A stretch of DNA of 33,638 nucleotides from Piscibacillus halophilus (GCF_900110685.1 NZ_FOES01000030.1:1-33638); one strand, 5' to 3'; numbered from the stretch's first letter, positions 1 through 9,618 are shown. Notes: a model not told the origin generated them from the sequence alone. Numbers and translations: made by a program.

Positions 1-142
1 TAAGCATGAAGCCCCCCTCAAGATGAGATTTCCCATCGCTTCGAGCGAGTAAGATCCCTCAGAGACGATGAGGTTGATAGGTCCGAGGTGGAAGCGTGGT
101 GACACGTGGAGCTGACGGATACTAATCGATCGAGGACTTAAC
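1..142 (+). rRNA. rrl: 23S ribosomal RNA, 3' end (partial)
   Basis: The first ~140 bases match the 3' end of Firmicutes 23S rRNA, including the conserved blocks around GAAGCCCCCCTCAAGATGAG (9-28), GGTTGATAGGTC and GATACTAATCGATCGAGGAC near the end. The mature end is placed at about 142 by comparison with the remembered B. subtilis end. The gene is cut by the window start. It is followed by a short spacer and then 5S rRNA, the normal order of a bacterial rrn operon. Confidence 0.95.
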
Positions 143-222
143 TTCGATTGGAAAAGACGCAAACGACGCTTGGCAGTTCGTATTTAGTTTTGAAGGTGTT
201 TAACCTGAACACAATTATAATA

Positions 223-339
223 GTCCGGTGGCGATGGCAGAGAGGCCACACCTGTTCCCATGCCGAACACAGAAGTTAAGCTCTCTAGCGCCGATGGTAA
301 TTGGGGTCTTTCCCCTGTGAGAGTAGGACGCTGCCGGGC
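223..339 (+). rRNA. rrf: 5S ribosomal RNA
   Basis: This is a complete 5S rRNA of about 117 nt. It has the conserved CCGAACACAGAAGTTAAGC and GAGAGTAGGACG elements. The two ends pair as helix I: GTCCGGTGGCG (223-233) with CGCTGCCGGGC (329-339), all 11 pairs Watson-Crick or G-U, which fixes the boundaries. It is the last gene of the rrn operon; a terminator follows 6 nt later and no tRNA is seen. Confidence 0.96.
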
Positions 340-345
340 AAATTT

Positions 346-376
346 AAACCAAGAAGTTAATCTTCTTGGTTTTTTT
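346..376 (+). terminator. rrn operon intrinsic terminator
   Basis: A perfect 11-bp stem (AAACCAAGAAG at 346-356, CTTCTTGGTTT at 362-372) with a 5-nt loop runs into a T tract. It sits just after the 5S gene and ends the rRNA transcript. Confidence 0.9.
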
Positions 377-426
377 ATATTACGAAGATCCATAATAATG
401 TTATAATGTCCTGTTTATGAATGTTC

Positions 427-455
427 TTTTATATTATGAAGCCGTTTGATATAAT
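427..455 (+). promoter_or_regulatory. Candidate promoter of the mgtC-like gene
   Basis: A perfect -10 TATAAT (450-455) is preceded by the extended -10 TGa (447-449). The -35 at 17-nt spacing, TTTTAT, is weak. A second TGtTATAAT lies upstream at 399-407. Either could drive the downstream gene, since the rrn terminator isolates it from the rRNA promoter. Confidence 0.45.
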
Positions 456-533
456 TAAAAACATTAATCTCGAATTGTCTAAATAAAATAATTATTAAGG
501 TTTTAATAAATAGATTAAAAGGGGGGAGTTGAG

Positions 534-1226
534 ATGGAAAACATTAATCAATATTTTGGTCATGACTTTGATGTCATGTTGGTTCGTATATTATTAGCAA
601 CCGTATTATGTGGATTAATAGGGTTTGAAAGGGAGCTTAAAAAGCACTCTGCAGGATTTAGGACTCATATTTTAGTTGGTGTAGGCTCCTGTTTAATGAT
701 GTTATTATCTATATACGGTTTTGAAATGTTTATTGATACGTATGAAAATGTCCGTTTTGACCCAGCTAGAATCCCATCTTATGTAATTAGTGGGATTGGT
801 TTCTTAGGAGCTGGAACAATCATGGTTCATGGTATGACCATCCGTGGTTTAACAACAGCTGCATCAATATGGACAGTGGCAGGTATTGGATTGGTTATTG
901 GTGTCGGAATGTATTCATTAGCGATTTTAGTGACGACGGTTGTTTTACTAAGCTTGATTTTCTTAAATTCATGGGAAAAACTTTTTATTAAAAGTAAATC
1001 AGAGAATTTTATTCACTTAATTGCAAGTAAAGATGTTCATATTGCCAATGTCTTAAACATCTTTGATGAGTATTCATTGTTCATCAAACGGTTAGAAATT
1101 GAAAGTGAAAGTTCAGACCAGCGTAATATTTATATTGAACTTGAAAAAAATCAAGATTTTGATCGTCATGATATTTTAGATGAAGTAAGTAAATTAGAGC
1201 ATGTAACATATGTTTATGAACGATAA
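534..1226 (+). CDS. MgtC/SapB family membrane protein
   Basis: A 230-residue protein. The N-terminal half is hydrophobic, with about four to five membrane segments, and carries the MgtC family signatures: GFERE (30-34), GFRTH (41-45), GIGFLGAGTI (87-96) and GLTTAASIW (105-113). The C-terminal ~80 residues are soluble and resemble the ACT-like tail of the longer family members. MgtC proteins are inner-membrane proteins tied to growth in low Mg2+ and, in pathogens, to control of the F-type ATP synthase; the role in free-living Bacillaceae is not settled, so no gene symbol is given. The ATG follows a GGGGGG Shine-Dalgarno at 521-526. The gene is a single unit between the rrn terminator and its own terminator. 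It is not expected between rrn and ctsR in B. subtilis. Confidence 0.88.
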   Translation: MENINQYFGHDFDVMLVRILLATVLCGLIGFERELKKHSAGFRTHILVGVGSCLMMLLSIYGFEMFIDTYENVRFDPARIPSYVISGIGFLGAGTIMVHGMTIRGLTTAASIWTVAGIGLVIGVGMYSLAILVTTVVLLSLIFLNSWEKLFIKSKSENFIHLIASKDVHIANVLNIFDEYSLFIKRLEIESESSDQRNIYIELEKNQDFDRHDILDEVSKLEHVTYVYER

Positions 1227-1259
1227 GCTTTTGTGTCGGAGGATACAAAGGCTTTTTTT
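1225..1259 (+). terminator. Intrinsic terminator after the mgtC-like gene
   Basis: A 13-bp stem with G-U pairs (1225-1237 with 1242-1254) and a GGAG loop is followed by a T run. It overlaps the last bases of the mgtC-like stop codon. Confidence 0.88.
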
Positions 1260-1311
1260 ATATAATAAGGAAATATTTAATATTAGCTAAATATGTTTTA
1301 AGCTTTTTCGT

Positions 1312-1339
1312 TTGCAACAAAATAAAATGTGAGTATAAT
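1312..1339 (+). promoter_or_regulatory. SigA-type promoter of the ctsR operon
   Basis: TTGCAA (1312-1317), 16 nt, TATAAT (1334-1339). The predicted start at about 1346 lies right at the CtsR operator, so bound CtsR would block initiation. Confidence 0.8.
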
Positions 1340-1347
1340 AAAAGTAT

Positions 1348-1370
1348 AGTCAAAGATAGTCAAAGTCAAA
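1348..1370 (+). promoter_or_regulatory. CtsR operator (tandem heptads)
   Basis: The direct repeat AGTCAAA (1348-1354), GAT spacer, AGTCAAA (1358-1364) fits the known CtsR box RGTCAAA-NAN-RGTCAAA exactly. A third AGTCAAA (1364-1370) overlaps by one base, and an inverted heptad TTTGACC lies at 1379-1385. The placement just after the promoter supports autorepression of the operon. Confidence 0.92.
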
Positions 1371-1432
1371 TCAATACCTTTGACCTTTTGGCATTCTCAA
1401 TGAACAAATGTGATTGAGGGAGGGATGGGCGA

Positions 1433-1897
1433 TTGCGGAACATTTCGGACATTATTGAATCCTATTTAAAAAAAGTTATTCAATCAAGTAATAGTGATGT
1501 CATTGAAATTAAACGAAGTGAAATTGCAGATCGTTTTGAATGTGTACCATCTCAAATAAATTATGTGATTAATACACGATTTACTGTGGAAAAAGGTTAT
1601 ATAGTGGAAAGTAAACGTGGTGGTGGAGGTTATATTCGCATCATGCGAATAAGACCGAAATCCAAGTCTGAGTTAATTGATGAGTTATTGTTGTTAAGTG
1701 GAGAACGTTTAACACAACAAGCGAGCTTAGACTTTATCGAACGTTTGGCAGAGGAAGGTATGATTACGGAGCGAGAAGCTAGGTTAATGAGTAAAATTAT
1801 GCATCGTGATATTTTATCCATACCTTTACCAATGCGAGATGAATTGAGAGCTAAGATTTTCCGTCAGTTTTTAATGACAATTAAAATACATGATTAA
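1433..1897 (+). CDS. ctsR: CtsR, transcriptional repressor of class III heat-shock genes
   Basis: A 154-residue dimeric winged-helix repressor of clp and protein quality-control genes. The N-terminal DNA-binding domain ends in the glycine-rich wing R62-GGGGYIRI. Arg62 is the family residue that enters the operator and is a target of arginine phosphorylation by McsB. The C-terminal part (about 78-154) is the four-helix dimerisation and McsB-responsive domain. The TTG start at 1433 follows a GAGGGAGGG Shine-Dalgarno; a nearby ATG at 1425 is out of frame. First gene of ctsR-mcsA-mcsB-clpC. CtsR releases DNA on heating, and McsB/ClpC then target it for ClpP degradation. Its own operator lies 60-85 bp upstream. 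Confidence 0.96.
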   Translation: MRNISDIIESYLKKVIQSSNSDVIEIKRSEIADRFECVPSQINYVINTRFTVEKGYIVESKRGGGGYIRIMRIRPKSKSELIDELLLLSGERLTQQASLDFIERLAEEGMITEREARLMSKIMHRDILSIPLPMRDELRAKIFRQFLMTIKIHD

Positions 1898-1911
1898 TGG
1901 AGGGGTGGAAC

Positions 1912-2451
1912 ATGGAGTGTCAACGTTGTCAACAAAATGAAGCAACTGTTCATTATACACAGGTTGTAAACGGCGAAAAGACAGAAATCCACCTATGTGA
2001 ACAGTGTGCAGAACAAGAAGGTTACATGAATTTTTCTAATGAAAATATGTCCATTCATCAATTATTGACGAGTATGTTTCCGTTTGATCAAAACGTCAAC
2101 CAAGCTCAATCTATTCAAACGCAACAACACAATCTACAGTGTGACCGTTGTGGAACCACATACCAGCAGTTTAGAAAACGTGGTAAATTTGGATGCAGTA
2201 ATTGTTATCGAGCATTTGAGTCTAATTTAAATCCTTTATTCAGACGTGTACACAGTGGTAACACGAAACATGTCGGAAAAATTCCGAGACGTATTGGAGG
2301 TAATTTGCATAAGCAAAGAGAATTAGAACAATTACAAGCAAAACTCCAACAGCTTGTTTATGATGAAGCGTTTGAAGAGGCAGCACAAGTACGAGATGAA
2401 ATTCGTAAACTAAAGGAAGAGCTACAACAGAATAAGGACGGTGAAGCATAA
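1912..2451 (+). CDS. mcsA: McsA, zinc-binding activator of McsB kinase
   Basis: McsA activates the McsB arginine kinase and takes part in CtsR control and metal stress. The start is placed at ATG 1912 (179 aa, beginning MECQRC), behind GGAGGGGTGG. An in-frame ATG at 1897 that overlaps the ctsR stop would add five residues but has no Shine-Dalgarno of its own. Two zinc modules are visible, each with two CxxC pairs: CQRC and CEQC in the first ~35 residues, CDRC and CSNC near 80-110. The C-terminal ~40 residues form a UVR-type coiled coil ([20 protein letters not shown]), the kind of motif that contacts ClpC. It is tightly coupled to mcsB (TAATG, 1-nt overlap). Confidence 0.94.
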   Translation: MECQRCQQNEATVHYTQVVNGEKTEIHLCEQCAEQEGYMNFSNENMSIHQLLTSMFPFDQNVNQAQSIQTQQHNLQCDRCGTTYQQFRKRGKFGCSNCYRAFESNLNPLFRRVHSGNTKHVGKIPRRIGGNLHKQRELEQLQAKLQQLVYDEAFEEAAQVRDEIRKLKEELQQNKDGEA

Positions 2452-3515
2452 TGTCATTACAAAATTTTATCAATGATGCCATCAGTCCTTGGCTAAACAC
2501 AGAAGGCGTTGATAATGATATTGTGTTAAGCAGTCGCATTAGATTAGCACGTAACTTTGAGCAAGTACCTTTTCCGACCAGTGGAGATAATGATGCATTA
2601 GTTAAAGTTTTAGAGTATATGGAACAGGAATTTGACCAACAATCTTATAAGGACTTTAAACAGTTTCAATTAGTGAAAATGAATGATCTTAAGCCTGTTG
2701 AGAAAAGAGTTCTTGTTGAAAAACACTTAATTAGTCCGAGTTTAGCTGAGAAAGACCATACTGGCGCTGCTCTTATATCGAAGAACGAACAAGCGTCAAT
2801 CATGGTTAATGAAGAAGATCATTTAAGAATTCAACTGTATTACCCTGGCTTTGAATTGAGTGAAGCACTTAACAAAGCTCAGGAACTCGATGATTGGTTT
2901 GAGGAGCGCATTAAATACGCATTTGATGAGAACAGAGGGTATTTAACAAGCTGTCCAACAAACGTTGGAACAGGGCTACGTGCTTCGGTTATGATGCATT
3001 TACCGGCACTAGCGATGACCAATCAAATTAATAACTTAATTCCAGAAATTAATAAGTTAGGATTAGTCGTTCGTGGGATTTATGGTGAAGGTAGTGAGGC
3101 ACAAGGCCAGCTTTACCAAATCTCAAATCAAATGACACTTGGTAAATCCGAAGAAGATATTGTTGAAGATTTAAAAAGTGTTGTGCAACAGGTTATTGAA
3201 AATGAGCGCCGCGCTCGCGAATGGATTATGGAGCAGTTGGGAATACAGTTAGAGGATAGAATATTCAGATCCTATGGTACTTTAGCCAACAGCCGAATCA
3301 TACAATCCAAAGAGGCAGCCAAATGCTTATCAGATGTTCGTCTAGGAATTGATTTAGGTTTAATCAAAGATATTCCTAAAACTATTTTGAATGAGTTAAT
3401 GGTATTAACACAACCTGCTTTTTTACAACAATATGCGAAGAAAACATTATCACCAAATGAACGCGATGTCTTTCGTGCGAATTTAATCAGAGAAAGATTG
3501 CAGCTAGAAAAATAA
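2451..3515 (+). CDS. mcsB: McsB, protein arginine kinase
   Basis: A 354-residue phosphagen-kinase-fold enzyme that phosphorylates arginine side chains; phosphoarginine tags proteins for ClpC-ClpP. Visible marks are the ATP-binding SSRIRLARN block near residue 26, the active-site loop [10 protein letters not shown] with catalytic Cys168, and GEGSEAQG near 210 with the arginine-binding acid. The C-terminal RDVFRA (338-343) fits the RDxxRA motif that forms the allosteric phosphoarginine pocket, so both catalysis and feedback sensing look intact. The ATG overlaps the mcsA stop by one base, indicating coupled translation with its activator. Length matches the family (about 355-363). Confidence 0.96.
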   Translation: MSLQNFINDAISPWLNTEGVDNDIVLSSRIRLARNFEQVPFPTSGDNDALVKVLEYMEQEFDQQSYKDFKQFQLVKMNDLKPVEKRVLVEKHLISPSLAEKDHTGAALISKNEQASIMVNEEDHLRIQLYYPGFELSEALNKAQELDDWFEERIKYAFDENRGYLTSCPTNVGTGLRASVMMHLPALAMTNQINNLIPEINKLGLVVRGIYGEGSEAQGQLYQISNQMTLGKSEEDIVEDLKSVVQQVIENERRAREWIMEQLGIQLEDRIFRSYGTLANSRIIQSKEAAKCLSDVRLGIDLGLIKDIPKTILNELMVLTQPAFLQQYAKKTLSPNERDVFRANLIRERLQLEK

Positions 3516-3534
3516 TTGAAGGAGGTCATGCAAT

Positions 3535-5985
3535 ATGATGTTTGGAAGATTTACGGAACGAGCACAAAAAGTATTAGCTTTATCTCAAGAAGAAGCTATT
3601 CGTTTAGGCCATAATAACATTGGCACTGAACACATTCTTCTGGGATTAGTAAAAGAAGGCGAAGGAATAGCAGCCAAAGCATTACAATCGTTAAATGTTA
3701 CGGCTGATCAGATACAACAAGAAGTTGAACAATTAATCGGAAGAGGCCAAAACACGTCTCAAACGATTCATTATACACCGCGTGCGAAAAAAGTGATTGA
3801 ATTATCGATGGATGAAGCACGTAAATTAAGTCACTCTTACGTTGGTACGGAGCACATTTTACTTGGGTTAATCCGTGAAGGTGAAGGTGTAGCAGCACGT
3901 GTATTCAATAACTTAGGAGTTAGCTTAAATAAAGCAAGACAACAAGTGCTTCAACTATTAGGTAGTAATGAATCAACGTCTAGCCAACGTGGTAATCAAA
4001 AACAATCTAATAATGCACATACGCCAACTTTAGACTCTCTAGCGCGTGACTTAACATCAGTTGCCCGTGAAGGAGGTATTGATCCGGTTATTGGTCGAAG
4101 CAAAGAAATTGAACGTGTCATTCAAGTGTTAAGTCGTCGTCGTAAAAACAACCCGGTTTTAATTGGTGAACCAGGTGTTGGTAAAACGGCGATTGCTGAA
4201 GGGTTAGCTCAGCAAATCGTTAACAACGAAGTTCCTGAAATTTTACGAGATAAACGTGTCATGACTTTAGATATGGGTACAGTTGTTGCTGGTACAAAAT
4301 ATCGTGGTGAATTCGAAGATCGTCTTAAAAAGGTGATGGAAGAAATTCGCCAAGCTCGTAATATTATCTTATTTATCGATGAGCTTCACACCCTAATCGG
4401 TGCTGGTGGAGCAGAAGGTGCCATTGACGCATCTAACATTTTAAAACCAGCATTAGCTCGTGGTGACTTACAATGTATCGGTGCCACAACATTAGATGAA
4501 TATCGTAAATATATTGAGAAAGATGCTGCTTTAGAGCGTCGTTTCCAACCAATTCAAGTTGATGAGCCAACATCAGAAGAATCCATTAGTATCTTAGAAG
4601 GATTAAGAGATCGTTATGAGGCACACCATCGTGTCACGATATCGGATGAAGCGATTGAAGCAGCCGTTCGATTATCAGATCGCTATATTACAGACCGATT
4701 CTTACCGGATAAAGCGATTGACTTAATTGATGAAGCAGCGTCACGCGTCCGATTAAGAAACTACACGGCTCCGCCAAATCTTAAAGAATTGGAACAAAAA
4801 CTTGATGAAGTGAAGAAAGAAAAAGATGCAGCTGTTCAAAGCCAAGAGTTTGAAAAAGCAGCATCATTACGTGATAAAGAACAAAAACTTAAAGATGAAT
4901 TAGAAAAAACGAAAGATCAATGGAAAGAAAAACAAGGGCAAGAAAATTCTGAAGTCACAATTGATGATATCACCCATGTGGTTTCAACGTGGACTGGAGT
5001 GCCTGTATCTAAGTTAGCGAAAGACGAAACAGAACGTTTATTAAACTTAGAAGAAACTCTTCATGATCGAGTCATTGGTCAAGACGAAGCGGTTAAAGCT
5101 ATATCAAAAGCTATTCGTCGTGCAAGAGCAGGTCTAAAAGATCCTAAACGTCCAATTGGTTCATTTATTTTCTTAGGTCCAACAGGTGTTGGTAAAACAG
5201 AACTAGCACGCGCATTAGCGTCTGCGATGTTCGGTGATGAAGATGCGATGATTCGAATTGATATGTCTGAGTACATGGAAAAACACTCCACGTCAAGACT
5301 TGTCGGTTCACCTCCAGGATATGTTGGTTATGATGAAGGTGGCCAGTTAACTGAAAAAGTTCGTACAAAACCTTACTCAGTTATCTTGTTAGATGAGATT
5401 GAAAAGGCACACCCAGATGTCTTTAACATCTTACTTCAAGTACTAGAAGATGGACGACTAACGGATTCGAAAGGCCGTGTTGTTGACTTTAGAAACACGG
5501 TTCTCATCATGACATCTAACGTGGGGGCACACGAGCTGCGCCGTCAAAAATATGTTGGATTTACAATGAATGACGATCAAAAAGACTATCAAGAAATGAA
5601 GTCTAAGATTATGGAAGAGCTGAAAAAAGCTTTTCGCCCAGAATTTTTAAACCGTCTTGATGAAACAATCGTCTTCCACTCACTTGAAGAAAAACACATT
5701 AAAGAAATCGTTCGTTTAATGGTAAAACAACTTCAAGATCGATTAAAAGATAACGAAATTTCATTTACTCTAACAGAAAAGGCAATAGAAAAAATTGCAG
5801 ATGAAGGAATGGACCTAGAGTACGGTGCTCGTCCACTTCGTCGTTCAATTCAAAAAAACGTAGAAGACTTCTTGTCAGAAGAACTGTTAAAAGGTAATGT
5901 GAAGACAGGGCAAACAGTTGAAATTGATGTAAATGACGACGGCGAATTTTATGTGACTTCTGTAAAAGAATTAGAAACTTCTTAA
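3535..5985 (+). CDS. clpC: ClpC, AAA+ unfoldase of the ClpCP protease
   Basis: An 816-residue HSP100 ATPase that unfolds substrates for the ClpP protease. Domain order: two N-terminal Clp repeats (about 1-145, each with GTEHILLGL), AAA-1 with Walker A GEPGVGKT at 211-218 and Walker B ILFIDE, a middle UVR coiled coil (about 415-460) used for MecA/McsB adaptor control, and AAA-2 with Walker A GPTGVGKT at 548-555 and Walker B VILLDE, then the small C-terminal domain with [11 protein letters not shown] 3535 and 3538 are adjacent; either can serve behind AAGGAGGT (3519-3526). Last gene of the ctsR operon, ended by a terminator 9 bp downstream. Confidence 0.97.
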   Translation: MMFGRFTERAQKVLALSQEEAIRLGHNNIGTEHILLGLVKEGEGIAAKALQSLNVTADQIQQEVEQLIGRGQNTSQTIHYTPRAKKVIELSMDEARKLSHSYVGTEHILLGLIREGEGVAARVFNNLGVSLNKARQQVLQLLGSNESTSSQRGNQKQSNNAHTPTLDSLARDLTSVAREGGIDPVIGRSKEIERVIQVLSRRRKNNPVLIGEPGVGKTAIAEGLAQQIVNNEVPEILRDKRVMTLDMGTVVAGTKYRGEFEDRLKKVMEEIRQARNIILFIDELHTLIGAGGAEGAIDASNILKPALARGDLQCIGATTLDEYRKYIEKDAALERRFQPIQVDEPTSEESISILEGLRDRYEAHHRVTISDEAIEAAVRLSDRYITDRFLPDKAIDLIDEAASRVRLRNYTAPPNLKELEQKLDEVKKEKDAAVQSQEFEKAASLRDKEQKLKDELEKTKDQWKEKQGQENSEVTIDDITHVVSTWTGVPVSKLAKDETERLLNLEETLHDRVIGQDEAVKAISKAIRRARAGLKDPKRPIGSFIFLGPTGVGKTELARALASAMFGDEDAMIRIDMSEYMEKHSTSRLVGSPPGYVGYDEGGQLTEKVRTKPYSVILLDEIEKAHPDVFNILLQVLEDGRLTDSKGRVVDFRNTVLIMTSNVGAHELRRQKYVGFTMNDDQKDYQEMKSKIMEELKKAFRPEFLNRLDETIVFHSLEEKHIKEIVRLMVKQLQDRLKDNEISFTLTEKAIEKIADEGMDLEYGARPLRRSIQKNVEDFLSEELLKGNVKTGQTVEIDVNDDGEFYVTSVKELETS

Positions 5986-5994
5986 GCGTAACCT

Positions 5995-6026
5995 AAGCAG
6001 TCGGTTTATTCGCCGACTGCTTTTTT
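5995..6026 (+). terminator. Terminator of the ctsR operon
   Basis: A perfect 10-bp stem AAGCAGTCGG (5995-6004) with CCGACTGCTT (6013-6022), 8-nt loop, T run. It separates clpC from radA. In 6027-6158 I find an imperfect inverted repeat (6070-6082 with 6099-6111) but no convincing radA promoter. Confidence 0.92.
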
Positions 6027-6158
6027 ATTTAAAAGCTTGAGTTTAACGCTTTCCATATAAAAATATGAAGGTTGGAGTAGCGTAAAAATAAGAGTGAGCG
6101 CATACTCAACCTAACTTTTGACTTAGAACTTACATAAAGGATAGAAGGAGAGAGTACA

Positions 6159-7535
6159 TTGGCTAAAACAAAAACAGTTTATTTCTGCCAAGAATGTGGT
6201 TATGAATCACCGAAATGGATGGGGAAATGCCCTGCTTGTCATCAATGGAACACGATGGTAGAAGAAAAAATTAGACCTAATAAAGGCCAAAATAAACATA
6301 GTTTAGGTTCTGTCGGTTCAGAGCGTAAACGTAAGCCAAGCCCAATTAATCATATAACATCCCAAGAAGAAAAACGTATTGAAACGAAAATGGAAGAGTT
6401 TAACCGCGTACTCGGTGGTGGAGTCGTTCCAGGATCATTAGTTTTAATTGGTGGTGATCCGGGTATAGGTAAATCAACTTTGCTGTTACAAGTTTCATCG
6501 CAATTAGCGGCAAAGTCGTTACAAGTTTTATATATTTCAGGTGAAGAATCTGAGAAACAAACAAAATTAAGAGCCGATCGATTAAATATTAACGAAGATG
6601 AGTTATATATTATGGCTGAAACTAATATAGATGACATTATCGATGCTGTTAATGAGATGGACCCGTCCTTTGTGGTCATAGACTCTATACAAACGATTTA
6701 CCATGAAGGAGTCACTTCAGCACCCGGTTCTGTTTCACAGGTTCGAGAATGTACGGGGACATTAATGAAGCTAGCGAAGACTAAAGGAATTCCAATTTTT
6801 ATCGTCGGTCACGTGACAAAAGAAGGGTCTATTGCAGGTCCGAGATTGTTAGAACATATGGTTGATTCGGTTTTATATTTTGAAGGTGAGCGCCACCATA
6901 CATTTAGAATTGTCAGAAGTGTTAAGAACCGCTTTGGTAGTACACATGAAATGGGAATATTTGAAATGAAAGAAGAGGGGTTAGTGGAAGTTAGTAATCC
7001 GTCAGAAATTTTTCTAGAGGAGCGGTCCCAAGGTGTAGCGGGTTCAACTGTAGTAGCATCTATGGAAGGGACTCGACCAATGTTGGTGGAAATTCAAGCA
7101 TTAATTTCACCAACTCAGTTTGGTAATTCTAGAAGAATGGCAACGGGGCTAGACCATAACCGAGTACCGTTATTAATGGCCGTGTTAGAGAAACGAGCAG
7201 GTCTATTGCTTCAAAATCAGGATGCGTATGTCAAAGTAGCTGGTGGCGTGAAGTTAGATGAACCGGCCATTGATTTAGCAGTCTCTATAAGTATTGCATC
7301 GAGCTTTAGAGATCAACCTACAAAGCCTGAAGATGTGTATATAGGAGAAGTTGGCTTAACAGGGGAAGTAAGACGCGTTTCTAGAATTGAACAACGTGTT
7401 CAAGAAGCGAGTAAGCTTGGTTTTAAAAGAATTATTCTTCCTAATAAGAATTTAAACGGTTTCCAGGCGCCATCAGGAGTTGAATTAGTAGGTGTTGATT
7501 CTGTCCAGGATGCATTGAAAGTGGGATTGGAATAA
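6159..7535 (+). CDS. radA: RadA, DNA repair ATPase/branch-migration helicase
   Basis: A 458-residue RecA-like protein that helps process recombination intermediates and drives branch migration, cytoplasmic and nucleoid-associated. The N-terminal zinc finger has Cys10, Cys13, Cys24 and Cys27. The RecA-like core has Walker [10 protein letters not shown] (98-106, Lys105), and the RadA-specific KNRFG motif is at 256-260. The C-terminal third is the Lon-like domain (from about 285, with [18 protein letters not shown]). The TTG start follows AGAAGGAGAG. Length equals B. subtilis RadA. In the usual gene order disA comes next; here it is missing and yacL follows after a 183-bp gap with its own promoter. 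Confidence 0.96.
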   Translation: MAKTKTVYFCQECGYESPKWMGKCPACHQWNTMVEEKIRPNKGQNKHSLGSVGSERKRKPSPINHITSQEEKRIETKMEEFNRVLGGGVVPGSLVLIGGDPGIGKSTLLLQVSSQLAAKSLQVLYISGEESEKQTKLRADRLNINEDELYIMAETNIDDIIDAVNEMDPSFVVIDSIQTIYHEGVTSAPGSVSQVRECTGTLMKLAKTKGIPIFIVGHVTKEGSIAGPRLLEHMVDSVLYFEGERHHTFRIVRSVKNRFGSTHEMGIFEMKEEGLVEVSNPSEIFLEERSQGVAGSTVVASMEGTRPMLVEIQALISPTQFGNSRRMATGLDHNRVPLLMAVLEKRAGLLLQNQDAYVKVAGGVKLDEPAIDLAVSISIASSFRDQPTKPEDVYIGEVGLTGEVRRVSRIEQRVQEASKLGFKRIILPNKNLNGFQAPSGVELVGVDSVQDALKVGLE

Positions 7536-7583
7536 ATTTGAATAAAATGTGAATAATTATAAAAATTATTATTTGTAATACAA

Positions 7584-7612
7584 TTGACATATTACTCGTT
7601 TGGTGTTAAACT
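7584..7612 (+). promoter_or_regulatory. Promoter of yacL
   Basis: Perfect -35 TTGACA (7584-7589), 17-nt spacer, -10 TAAACT (7607-7612). It lies in the radA-yacL gap, leaving a leader of roughly 110 nt, and would make yacL independent of radA transcription. Confidence 0.65.
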
Positions 7613-7727
7613 GATAAATTATTTATTTTGACGAGGTCATATGTGCGTGTTAAAATTTAGTAAAGCAATTATCATAGGTTATGGTTTATGGAAAAGTTGG
7701 TAAAGCTAGATTTAGGAGGTGAAAAAG

Positions 7728-8822
7728 TTGCTAAAAAGAATTCTGCAATTATTTTTTCTTATAGCTGGCGGTACAATAGGTTACTTATACTTCCCAGATC
7801 TGCTAGGAATATGGAACGTCGGTGAGCCCGAATGGTTATATCCATATATTGGGATGACTCTAGGAGCAATTATATTTTTTATTATCTCTTATTGGCTAGC
7901 GGACTACGTTGTAGACTTTTTAAAAGTAACGGAAGAGAAATTAGTAAAAGCGCCTGTGCAAGATTTATTATTCGGTAGTTTAGGTCTTATAGTAGGTTTA
8001 ATCGTTGCTTTTCTAGTGAATTTTTATTTACAAGATATTCGTATAACAGTTGTTTCAGAGGTTCTACCATTGTTTGTATCCCTTATACTTGGTTATTTAG
8101 GTTTCCAAGTTGGTTTTAAACGGAGAAACGAATTCGTTAATTTAATCAGTGTTCAAAAGAAAGACCCGAAAGGTAAAGATGGGAAAGAAGTGGCGACTCA
8201 AGATGATGCCTCAATTAGACCGAAAATTTTAGATACAAGTGTTATTATTGACGGACGTATAGCTGATATATGTGATACGAAGTTTTTAGAAGGAACCATT
8301 GTGATTCCTCATTTTGTATTAGAAGAATTACAACATATTGCGGACTCATCAGATGTATTAAAACGGAACAGAGGGCGCCGTGGACTGGATATACTTAACA
8401 GGCTTCAGAAAGATTCATTGGTAGAAGTTCAAATCTATGAAGGTGATTTTGAAGAGATCCAAGAAGTCGATAGTAAACTGGTAAAATTAACGAAATTATT
8501 AGATGGAGTATTAGTGACAAATGATTATAATTTAAATAAAGTTTCAGAGTTTCAGAATGTCACGGTTCTTAATATTAACGATTTAGCGAATGCGGTTAAG
8601 CCAATCGTATTACCTGGTGAAGAAATGGATGTTCAAGTCATTAAAGCTGGTAAGGAAGAAAAGCAAGGTGTCGCTTATCTAGATGATGGTACTATGATCG
8701 TCGTTGAGGACGGTAAAAACTTTATTGGAGATACGATTGATGTCATTGTCACAAGTGTTCTTCAAACTTCAGCTGGTCGGATGATTTTTGCGAAACCGAA
8801 AGCACTTGAGAAGGCACAATAA
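7728..8822 (+). CDS. yacL: YacL, membrane-anchored PIN-TRAM nuclease-like protein
   Basis: Four hydrophobic helices fill the first ~130 residues (about 5-25, 35-58, 78-98, 105-125). A cytoplasmic PIN domain begins at ILDTSVIIDGRIADI (first acidic residue Asp169) and continues with LEEL, GRRGLDIL and LVTNDYNLNK; these are the family's acidic metal-binding positions. A C-terminal TRAM domain follows (about 290-360). PIN-TRAM proteins are predicted RNases; the physiological role of YacL is not established. The TTG at 7728 sits 6 nt behind AGGAGGTG (7714-7721); an in-frame GTG at 7719 falls inside the Shine-Dalgarno and is rejected. The length of 364 is close to B. subtilis YacL. Confidence 0.9.
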   Translation: MLKRILQLFFLIAGGTIGYLYFPDLLGIWNVGEPEWLYPYIGMTLGAIIFFIISYWLADYVVDFLKVTEEKLVKAPVQDLLFGSLGLIVGLIVAFLVNFYLQDIRITVVSEVLPLFVSLILGYLGFQVGFKRRNEFVNLISVQKKDPKGKDGKEVATQDDASIRPKILDTSVIIDGRIADICDTKFLEGTIVIPHFVLEELQHIADSSDVLKRNRGRRGLDILNRLQKDSLVEVQIYEGDFEEIQEVDSKLVKLTKLLDGVLVTNDYNLNKVSEFQNVTVLNINDLANAVKPIVLPGEEMDVQVIKAGKEEKQGVAYLDDGTMIVVEDGKNFIGDTIDVIVTSVLQTSAGRMIFAKPKALEKAQ

Positions 8823-8835
8823 TTCGGAGTAAAAT

Positions 8836-8894
8836 AAAGGTTGATACATCTTGATTTCCAAAGTGTCATCAAGAGTGTCAGCCTTTAATTTTTT
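8836..8894 (+). terminator. Terminator between yacL and ispD
   Basis: A long imperfect stem: AAAGGTTGATACATCTTGAT (8836-8855) pairs with 8868-8886 with one bulge, and is followed by AATTTTTT. It ends 21 bp before ispD, so it could terminate yacL or attenuate readthrough into ispD. Confidence 0.75.
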
Positions 8895-8915
8895 CATGAA
8901 AATAGGAGAATTGAT

Positions 8916-9605
8916 ATGCCAGATTATCAAGTCATCGTATTAGCGGCAGGACAAGGTCGTCGTATGAATGCCGGTAAAAATAAACAATTAATAGAAATTG
9001 GTGGTCAAACATTAATCGAGCATACATTACAAGTGTTTGAGAATGATGATTGGTGTGATTCCATTTATGTCGTTATCCACCCGAACGAACAGAAGTTAAT
9101 GGGAGATCTCATAGGAAAACAGTTTTCTAAAGTTAAAAAAATCGTTAACGGTGGAGATGAGAGACAAGATAGTGTCCGTGAAGGGTTGTTAAGTTTAGAA
9201 CAGAAATTAGTAACGTTTGTTCACGATGGAGCACGCCCTTTCGTGACAGAAGATGAATTGCATGAGCTTTACGAACAAACTATTAAGCATGGTGCTGCGT
9301 TTTTAGGAGTGCCTGTGACGGATACGATTAAACAAATAAAAGACGGTAAAGTGCAGACGTTAAATCGTTCGGAGTTAGTCGCAGCCCAAACTCCGCAAGC
9401 TTTTACATATGATTGGTTAAAAAAGGCTCACGATTATGCATATGAGCACAAAATTTATGCGACAGATGATGTAGCCTTATTAGAGTACTTAGGCCACTCA
9501 CCAGCTTTTGTACATGGAAAGTTAAGCAATTTTAAAATTACAAATCCTGAGGATATACAAAAAGCTGAAAATATGCTAAAAATAAATAGGTTAGACTATA
9601 AATAA
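8916..9605 (+). CDS. ispD: IspD, 2-C-methyl-D-erythritol 4-phosphate cytidylyltransferase
   Basis: A 229-residue enzyme of the MEP isoprenoid pathway: MEP + CTP gives CDP-methylerythritol. The Rossmann-like nucleotidyltransferase fold shows the CTP-binding loop [16 protein letters not shown] near the N-terminus, VHDGARPFV (the family's invariant DxAR), the [13 protein letters not shown] block and TDDVALLE. The length is typical. The ATG follows ATAGGAG. IspF, which acts two steps later, starts 13 bp downstream, so the pair is probably co-transcribed. Confidence 0.96.
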   Translation: MPDYQVIVLAAGQGRRMNAGKNKQLIEIGGQTLIEHTLQVFENDDWCDSIYVVIHPNEQKLMGDLIGKQFSKVKKIVNGGDERQDSVREGLLSLEQKLVTFVHDGARPFVTEDELHELYEQTIKHGAAFLGVPVTDTIKQIKDGKVQTLNRSELVAAQTPQAFTYDWLKKAHDYAYEHKIYATDDVALLEYLGHSPAFVHGKLSNFKITNPEDIQKAENMLKINRLDYK

Positions 9606-9618
9606 GGAGGCGCTTTCG

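Noticed and set aside
184-393. Open frame on the - strand across the 5S gene
   Set aside because: It is antisense to a recognised 5S rRNA and has no coding features.
377-533. tRNA genes after 5S rRNA
   Set aside because: Searched for by eye for cloverleaf and TTCGANNC-type signals; none seen. The terminator directly follows the 5S gene.
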